DNA of 10,366 nucleotides from DATBMY01 sp036554605. Its GTDB lineage: Bacteria > Acidobacteriota > Blastocatellia > UBA7656. The stretch spans positions 1 to 10,366 of the forward strand of contig DATBMY010000215.1 of assembly GCA_036554605.1 (NCBI GenBank), read 5' to 3'. Of the stretch, positions 6,648-10,366 are shown piece by piece. Position numbers and translations under genes: made by a program. A model generated the notes under the pieces. The model did not search any database. It saw only the letters and a list, made by a program, of their open reading frames with translations, and had not been told where the DNA came from. Position 1 is the stretch's first letter. Each line of letters starts with the position of its first letter.

Positions 6648-6816
6648 GAATGTACAGATTTGTTTTCCTCGGGCTACAGGGGCATGTTGAAGTTGCTGTC
6701 TCGTAGAATCGGTTTAATAGTGCATGCTCAGTTGCTTTAGGTTCGGCGTCTGGTTTATTCTCGTTAATCCTGCACCTGATCTGGCTCTGTAACGCGGGCA
6801 GGTACTGAACACGGCG

Positions 6817-7728
6817 ATGATGAAATCTGCTCTCCTTTACCTATCCAAAAGCGAAGGCTTTAAGAATTTCCTGACCCGATTCAAGTCCTTTAACAACGTA
6901 ACTCATCGCTTCGTCGCGGGCGAAGAACTTGCTGACGCCTGCAAGGCCATCCGACAGCTCAATAAGAAGGGCATCACCGCATCATTCGATCATCTGGGCG
7001 AATCGATTAGCTCTGAAGCTGAGACGCGTCAGGAAGTAAGCGAGTACACACGCGTGCTCGACAGCATCAACGAGAACCATCTCGACTCGAATGTTTCAGT
7101 AAAGCTCACTCAGCTAGGGCTCGATATAAGCTCCGAGCTTTGCTATGTGAACACCCGCGCAATCGTCGAAACTGCTCGCCGCTACCAAAACTTCGTCCGC
7201 ATCGATATGGAGGACTCGCCGAAGACCGACAACACGCTTGATATATTCAGGCGTCTCAGAGGTGAATTTGAAAACGTCGGCATCGTAATACAGTCATATC
7301 TCTATCGCAGCGAGCAGGACGTTAAGGATCTGCTTGCCGCGGGCGCGCGCATACGCCTGTGCAAAGGCGCTTACATGGAACCGCCCGAGGTGGCATTCCA
7401 AGATAAGGCCGACGTTGATTCTAGTTACATTCGTCTAATGAAGCTGATGCTCGATTCCGGCATATATCACGGCATAGCCACGCATGACGAAAAGATCATT
7501 GAAGCAACAAAGCAATACGCGGCCGAGCGCCGCATAAGTCCGGAGAGCTTCGAGTTCCAGATGCTTTATGGTATCAGGCGCGATCTCCAAGATAAGCTTA
7601 TAAGCGAAGGCTATCGATTGCGGGTTTACGTGCCTTATGGGCGATACTGGTATCCATATTTTATGCGAAGGTTGGCGGAGCGGCCGGCAAACGTATGGTT
7701 CATCCTGAAGAATGTTTTTAGAGGTTGA
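6817..7728 (+). CDS. putA: Proline dehydrogenase (monofunctional, FAD-dependent)
   Basis: Oxidises L-proline to 1-pyrroline-5-carboxylate with transfer of electrons to FAD and then to the quinone pool: the first step of proline catabolism. At 303 residues it matches the monofunctional (Thermus/Bacillus-type) enzymes rather than bifunctional PutA. Family landmarks of the FAD-binding TIM barrel are present: SVKLTQLGLD at 94-103, RIDMEDS at 128-134, LCKGAYMEPPEVAF at 181-194, IATHDE with His223, FEFQMLYGIR at 245-254 and the substrate-binding RRLAERP at 284-290. The start is ATG 6817, or the adjacent ATG 6820. An in-frame stop at 6790-6792 limits the N-terminus, and the ribosome binding site is weak (GGGCAGG, 14 nt away). 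The pyrroline-5-carboxylate dehydrogenase needed next is not in the window. It converges on the S41 gene. The symbol is used for the activity only; such enzymes are also called fadM or prodh. Confidence 0.92.
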   Translation: MMKSALLYLSKSEGFKNFLTRFKSFNNVTHRFVAGEELADACKAIRQLNKKGITASFDHLGESISSEAETRQEVSEYTRVLDSINENHLDSNVSVKLTQLGLDISSELCYVNTRAIVETARRYQNFVRIDMEDSPKTDNTLDIFRRLRGEFENVGIVIQSYLYRSEQDVKDLLAAGARIRLCKGAYMEPPEVAFQDKADVDSSYIRLMKLMLDSGIYHGIATHDEKIIEATKQYAAERRISPESFEFQMLYGIRRDLQDKLISEGYRLRVYVPYGRYWYPYFMRRLAERPANVWFILKNVFRG

Positions 7729-7740
7729 ACGCTCACAGCC

Positions 7741-7790
7741 TCGATAAAAAGAGAGGCGGCCCCAAGTGAGGCCGCCTCTCTTTTTATCGA
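7741..7790. terminator. Bidirectional terminator between proline dehydrogenase and the S41 gene
   Basis: A perfect 21-bp inverted repeat (7741-7761 with 7770-7790) encloses an 8-nt loop CCAAGTGA. The GC-rich inner stem GAGAGGCGGCC is flanked by AAAAA on the left and TTTTT on the right, so both strands give a hairpin followed by a T-run. It lies 12 nt after the proline dehydrogenase stop and 16 nt after the S41 stop, and serves both convergent genes. Confidence 0.95.
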
Positions 7791-7806
7791 TTTATAAGAA
7801 GTTCGC

Positions 7807-9060
7807 TTAAGCGGCTTTCTTCTGGGCTGCTGGCGCTTGCCTGATGACCTCAAAGGCTTTCTTCAACTGAACGTCTTCGACCGGCTTAGGAGGGGTGATC
7901 TGAGCGGGCTGTTGTTGCTGCTCAGGCTCGTCCGCGCCATCATCTTCATCCGTATCGGGCAGGATCACCTCTTCGGCCGGGCGATCAACCTTGACCGTCG
8001 GTGTTACCGCTTCCTCCATGAAAGCCTTGCCAGAGCCAGGCGCGTACTTGGCCGTGGTCAAAAGCAGCGCGCCGCCATCGGCCAGCTGAAATATCTGTTG
8101 CTCGGAACCCGAGCCAAAAGTTCGCTCCCCAACAACCTCGCCACGCTTCTGATCGCGCACGGCGGCTGCGATCACTTCGGCGGCCCCGGCCGTGCTGCGG
8201 TCGGTAACAATTACCAGCGGACCGTTGAACACGACTTTATTCGCATCGGCGTTGAAGACCTGAGTCTCTTTGTCTGCTTTGCCGAGAATTCTAGCAAGCG
8301 TGCCTGTGCCTACGAACAGATTAGCGGCGGCTGCGCCCTCCTGAATCTTGCCGTTGGCCGAGCCGCGCAGATCAAGCACGATCTTCTGGGCGCCTTTCGA
8401 CATCAATTCGCTCAGCTGCGCTTTCAACTCGCCCGCCTTGCCGTCGGCCATGCTTGTAACCTTTATATAGCCGACGCCGGGCTCTTCGATTCGCGATTCA
8501 ATGGGCGGCTGCCCGACTTTCGCCCGTGAAACCGTGACTTTGCGCCCCTGTCCCTGATGAAGTATGCGCATCTCGATTGTAGTGCCGGGCTGACCGCTGA
8601 GGAGTTGTTCTATATCGTAAAGGCTCAGATCACGAGAAGGAACCTTGCCAACGTACTCTATAAAATCTCCTGATCGTATGCCTGCCTGCTCCGCGGGCGA
8701 TCCCTTCAGAACCGCCACGACGTAGGCGTAACCGCTGATCTTTGACAGGATCATTCCCGTCTCAGCGCGGGCAGCCTTCGGATCGTACTGCTTGAATTGC
8801 TCGGAGGTCAGGTAAGCGCTATAAGGATCGAGTCCTTCCGCGAGGCCGCGGAGGCTGCCTATACGAACCTTCTCGAGGTCGGGCTGCTCTACGTAATCGC
8901 GGATGATATGCCGTAGCACTTCATCAAAAATATTCAACTGCGCGTAAGGATTATTCTGCGCCACCGCCTGGTTCGACTTCGACATGAAGCTGCCGACGAT
9001 AGCATAAAACGCGATTAACGCCGAGAAAACCACAATGGCTATTTTGGTCTTAAACCGCAT
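7807..9060 (-). CDS. S41-family (C-terminal processing) PDZ protein, catalytic pair missing: probable pseudoprotease
   Basis: A 417-residue envelope protein of the CtpA/Prc family. A hydrophobic N-terminal segment (about 7-26, IAIVVFSALIAFYAIVGSFM) is an uncleaved anchor or signal peptide. A helical N-domain follows (LRGLAEGLDPYSAYL at 70-84), then a PDZ domain at about 98-180 (GSPAEQAGIRSGDFIEYVG) and the S41 core at about 190-355. Aligning to the family, the nucleophile serine (SASASE in Prc) is Gly292 in STAGAAE, and the general-base lysine (FGKG) is Ser317 in FGSGS. The two sites keep the canonical 25-residue spacing. The usual LRxNxGG substrate strand is also changed (LDLRGSANG). The acidic, Gln/Pro-rich tail (about 368-395) looks disordered. 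A CTCCTC complement at 9067-9072 gives a good ribosome binding site for this ATG. It is likely a periplasmic scaffold or adaptor rather than a protease. Confidence 0.85.
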   Translation of the reverse strand: MRFKTKIAIVVFSALIAFYAIVGSFMSKSNQAVAQNNPYAQLNIFDEVLRHIIRDYVEQPDLEKVRIGSLRGLAEGLDPYSAYLTSEQFKQYDPKAARAETGMILSKISGYAYVVAVLKGSPAEQAGIRSGDFIEYVGKVPSRDLSLYDIEQLLSGQPGTTIEMRILHQGQGRKVTVSRAKVGQPPIESRIEEPGVGYIKVTSMADGKAGELKAQLSELMSKGAQKIVLDLRGSANGKIQEGAAAANLFVGTGTLARILGKADKETQVFNADANKVVFNGPLVIVTDRSTAGAAEVIAAAVRDQKRGEVVGERTFGSGSEQQIFQLADGGALLLTTAKYAPGSGKAFMEEAVTPTVKVDRPAEEVILPDTDEDDGADEPEQQQQPAQITPPKPVEDVQLKKAFEVIRQAPAAQKKAA

Positions 9061-9106
9061 TGAAAACTCCTCAGATGACTGATCGCACGACTTATATTAA
9101 CCTTTT

Positions 9107-9135
9107 CGAATACCCCGGCGCAAGATAGGGGTCAA
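9107..9135 (-). promoter_or_regulatory. Probable promoter of the S41 gene
   Basis: On the minus strand: TTGACC (9135-9130), a 17-nt spacer and TATTCG (9112-9107). The predicted start near 9100 leaves a leader of about 40 nt. An overlapping alternative is TTGCGC with an 18-nt spacer to TAATAT. Moderate support only. Confidence 0.4.
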
Positions 9136-9206
9136 GGGTCAGCGTTCAGAAGATATCACACTGGCTGTCGCTGACTCATGGCCACTGACGACTGACCGCT
9201 GCTTCG

Positions 9207-9236
9207 TTGACACCCCTCAACCGGGCTCCATATACT
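9207..9236 (+). promoter_or_regulatory. Sigma70-type promoter of ruvX-mltG, probably leaderless
   Basis: A perfect -35 TTGACA (9207-9212), an 18-nt spacer and -10 TATACT (9231-9236). Only CTAACCA separates the -10 from the ruvX ATG at 9244, so the transcript should begin at or within about 2 nt of the start codon. No Shine-Dalgarno sequence is present. Confidence 0.75.
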
Positions 9237-9243
9237 CTAACCA

Positions 9244-9663
9244 ATGCGCATTCTCGCCGTCGATCTGGGAACTAAGCGAATCGGGACGGCCATTTCGGAT
9301 GAGCTTGGCATAAGTATTCGCCCCGTAGAAACTATTCGCAGGTCGAGCGTCGAGAGAGACATCGCGCGGTTAAAATCGTTAGTCTCCGACCTTGAAGCAG
9401 AGGCTGTTGTAGTGGGCCTGCCGCTCAGGATGGACGGAACAATCGGGGATGCGGCCAGAGATGTCTTGCGCTTCGTCGAGCGGTTGCGGTCGCAGCTTGA
9501 CAGGGCCGTTCACACCCAGGACGAAAGATTGACCAGTTATGAGGCCGAACAGATGATGATCGAGCGCGGCCTTTCCAGAGAGCAGAGGCGCGCCAGGTCT
9601 GATGAGTTCGCCGCTATGATAATCTTGCAAGATTACCTGTCGAGAACCGAAGCAAAAGAATGA
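9244..9663 (+). CDS. ruvX: RuvX/YqgF family putative Holliday junction resolvase
   Basis: A cytoplasmic RNase H-fold nuclease family, described as a putative Holliday junction resolvase and linked to 16S rRNA 5'-end maturation. The 139 residues match the usual length. The family signatures are MRILAVDLGTKRIG with Asp7, VVVGLPLRMDGT at 55-66, DERLTSYEAE with Glu94, and DEFAAMIILQDYL with Asp120; Asp7, Glu94 and Asp120 are the expected metal-binding acidic residues. The start is fixed by the MRILAVD N-terminus and the promoter immediately upstream. The gene overlaps mltG by 4 nt (ATGA), a commonly conserved pairing. The probable absence of a 5' leader means translation would start directly on the 5' end of the mRNA. 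Confidence 0.93.
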   Translation: MRILAVDLGTKRIGTAISDELGISIRPVETIRRSSVERDIARLKSLVSDLEAEAVVVGLPLRMDGTIGDAARDVLRFVERLRSQLDRAVHTQDERLTSYEAEQMMIERGLSREQRRARSDEFAAMIILQDYLSRTEAKE

Positions 9664-10366
9664 ATGCCGATAATCTTTCTGCCTATTCACCCGGTCCGGT
9701 AGCCCCCGCCCGCCGCCGCGGGCGGCGCCTGGGCAAACTATTACTCTTTCTCGCTCTTTTGTTGGTCGCCGCCGCCGTGGGTTTCTGGGTATGGATGAGC
9801 CAGAGTGTTAATCGCGCTGTCGAGCACCAGTCGGACGACCGCGTGATCACTATAGAACCGGGATCGGGCACAAGCAAGATAGTGGCCCTTTTGAGCGAGG
9901 CCGGAATAGTCCGCGACCCGACCGCGCTGAAGATTTATTTAAGGATCACGGGCGGCGGCACCCGGCTCAAAGCAGGAGATTATAAGTTCGATTCCCCTAT
10001 CTCGCCGCTTCGGGCAATAGAGAAGATAGAGCAGGGCGACGTCTATCTTGAAGGGGTCACCATACCCGAAGGCTATGACCGGTTCGATATAGCTAAGAAG
10101 CTCGCCGCCGCGACCGGCAAAGCCACCGAAGAGGAGTTCTTTCGGCTGATGAGCGACACCTCGCTCATCAGCCAGATAGCGCCCGAGGCAAAAAACCTCG
10201 AAGGCTATCTCTTTCCCGATACGTACAAATACGATTCGGATACCACGGCTGAGGATCTCATACGCATGATGGTCGACCGGTTCAAAGAGGTATTCACGCC
10301 TGAACATGCGACTCGCGCGAGCCGGCTGGGACTGACTCTACATCAGGTAGTCACGCTCGCCTCTAT
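9660..10366 (+). CDS. mltG: MltG/YceG endolytic murein transglycosylase (partial, C-terminus missing)
   Basis: An inner-membrane enzyme that cleaves nascent peptidoglycan glycan strands and so sets their length. The visible 235 residues start MNADNLSAYS with a short basic cytoplasmic tail (ARRRGRRLGK). One transmembrane helix follows at about 26-46. A LysM-like segment lies at about 60-110 (VITIEPGSGTSKIVALLSEA, TRLKAGDYKF), then the start of the YceG domain (GVTIPEGYDRFDIAKKL and the family hallmark LEGYLFPDTY at 180-189). The window ends at VVTLAS, just before the region holding the catalytic glutamate in this family, so activity cannot be judged. The ATG overlaps the ruvX stop as ATGA; there is little ribosome binding site of its own, so translational coupling is expected. 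Confidence 0.93.
   Translation, partial: MNADNLSAYSPGPVAPARRRGRRLGKLLLFLALLLVAAAVGFWVWMSQSVNRAVEHQSDDRVITIEPGSGTSKIVALLSEAGIVRDPTALKIYLRITGGGTRLKAGDYKFDSPISPLRAIEKIEQGDVYLEGVTIPEGYDRFDIAKKLAAATGKATEEEFFRLMSDTSLISQIAPEAKNLEGYLFPDTYKYDSDTTAEDLIRMMVDRFKEVFTPEHATRASRLGLTLHQVVTLAS

Larger units (their letters stand above)
9061..9243. other. Divergent intergenic region between the S41 gene and ruvX
   Basis: It contains both outward promoters and a stretch rich in CTGAC/GTCAG words: GTCAG at 9138-9142, and CTGAC at 9171-9175, 9185-9189 and 9192-9196. The inverted copies could pair, but no long stem is evident. No small ORF is supported here. Confidence 0.5.

Noticed and set aside
8110..8187. Frameshift explaining the missing S41 catalytic residues
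   Set aside because: The flanking motifs are in one uninterrupted frame on both sides and the 25-residue spacing is preserved, so these are substitutions, not an indel artefact.
7837..8529. 230-residue plus-strand open frame inside the S41 gene
   Set aside because: It is antisense to a well-supported gene with PDZ and S41 domains, has no ribosome binding site, and its product is Arg/Leu-rich with no recognisable family.

Overview
The window looks like a chromosomal piece of an Acidobacteriota-type, diderm bacterium, and a Blastocatellia-like member is my best guess. That is inference. It rests on a TonB-dependent receptor with an N-terminal carboxypeptidase-regulatory-like domain, a lipoprotein binding protein, a short monofunctional proline dehydrogenase and roughly half GC content. 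No rRNA, tRNA or taxonomic marker is present to settle it.

Left part (1-4989, minus strand): a transport cluster. A strong TTGACA-N17-TATACT promoter with a palindrome just downstream drives a FecA-like outer-membrane TonB-dependent receptor. It is followed by a PhnD-type solute-binding lipoprotein, a PhnC-type ATPase and a PhnE-type permease (cut by the window edge). The last three are tightly packed (2-nt gap, then a 4-nt stop/start overlap). Together they form an outer-to-inner membrane uptake route; whether the cargo is a phosphonate/phosphite or a metal chelate cannot be read from sequence.

Middle (4990-6816): a gene-poor stretch. It holds a small ambiguous ORF region ending in a good plus-strand terminator, a small secreted five-cysteine protein of unknown function, a striking cluster of four copies of a 14-bp motif that can form competing hairpins, and an orphan 112-residue protein with a strong ribosome binding site.

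Right part (6817-10366): proline dehydrogenase (+) converges on an S41-family PDZ protein (-), and the two share one long symmetric terminator. The S41 protein lacks both residues of the family's Ser-Lys catalytic pair and is probably a pseudoprotease. Divergently from it, a TTGACA-N18-TATACT promoter sits so close to the ruvX/yqgF start codon that the mRNA is probably leaderless. ruvX overlaps mltG (endolytic murein transglycosylase, cut by the right edge) by 4 nt.

The most unusual items are the inactive S41 protein, the 14-bp repeat cluster before the orphan gene, and the regulatory layout at the TonB receptor and ruvX promoters.
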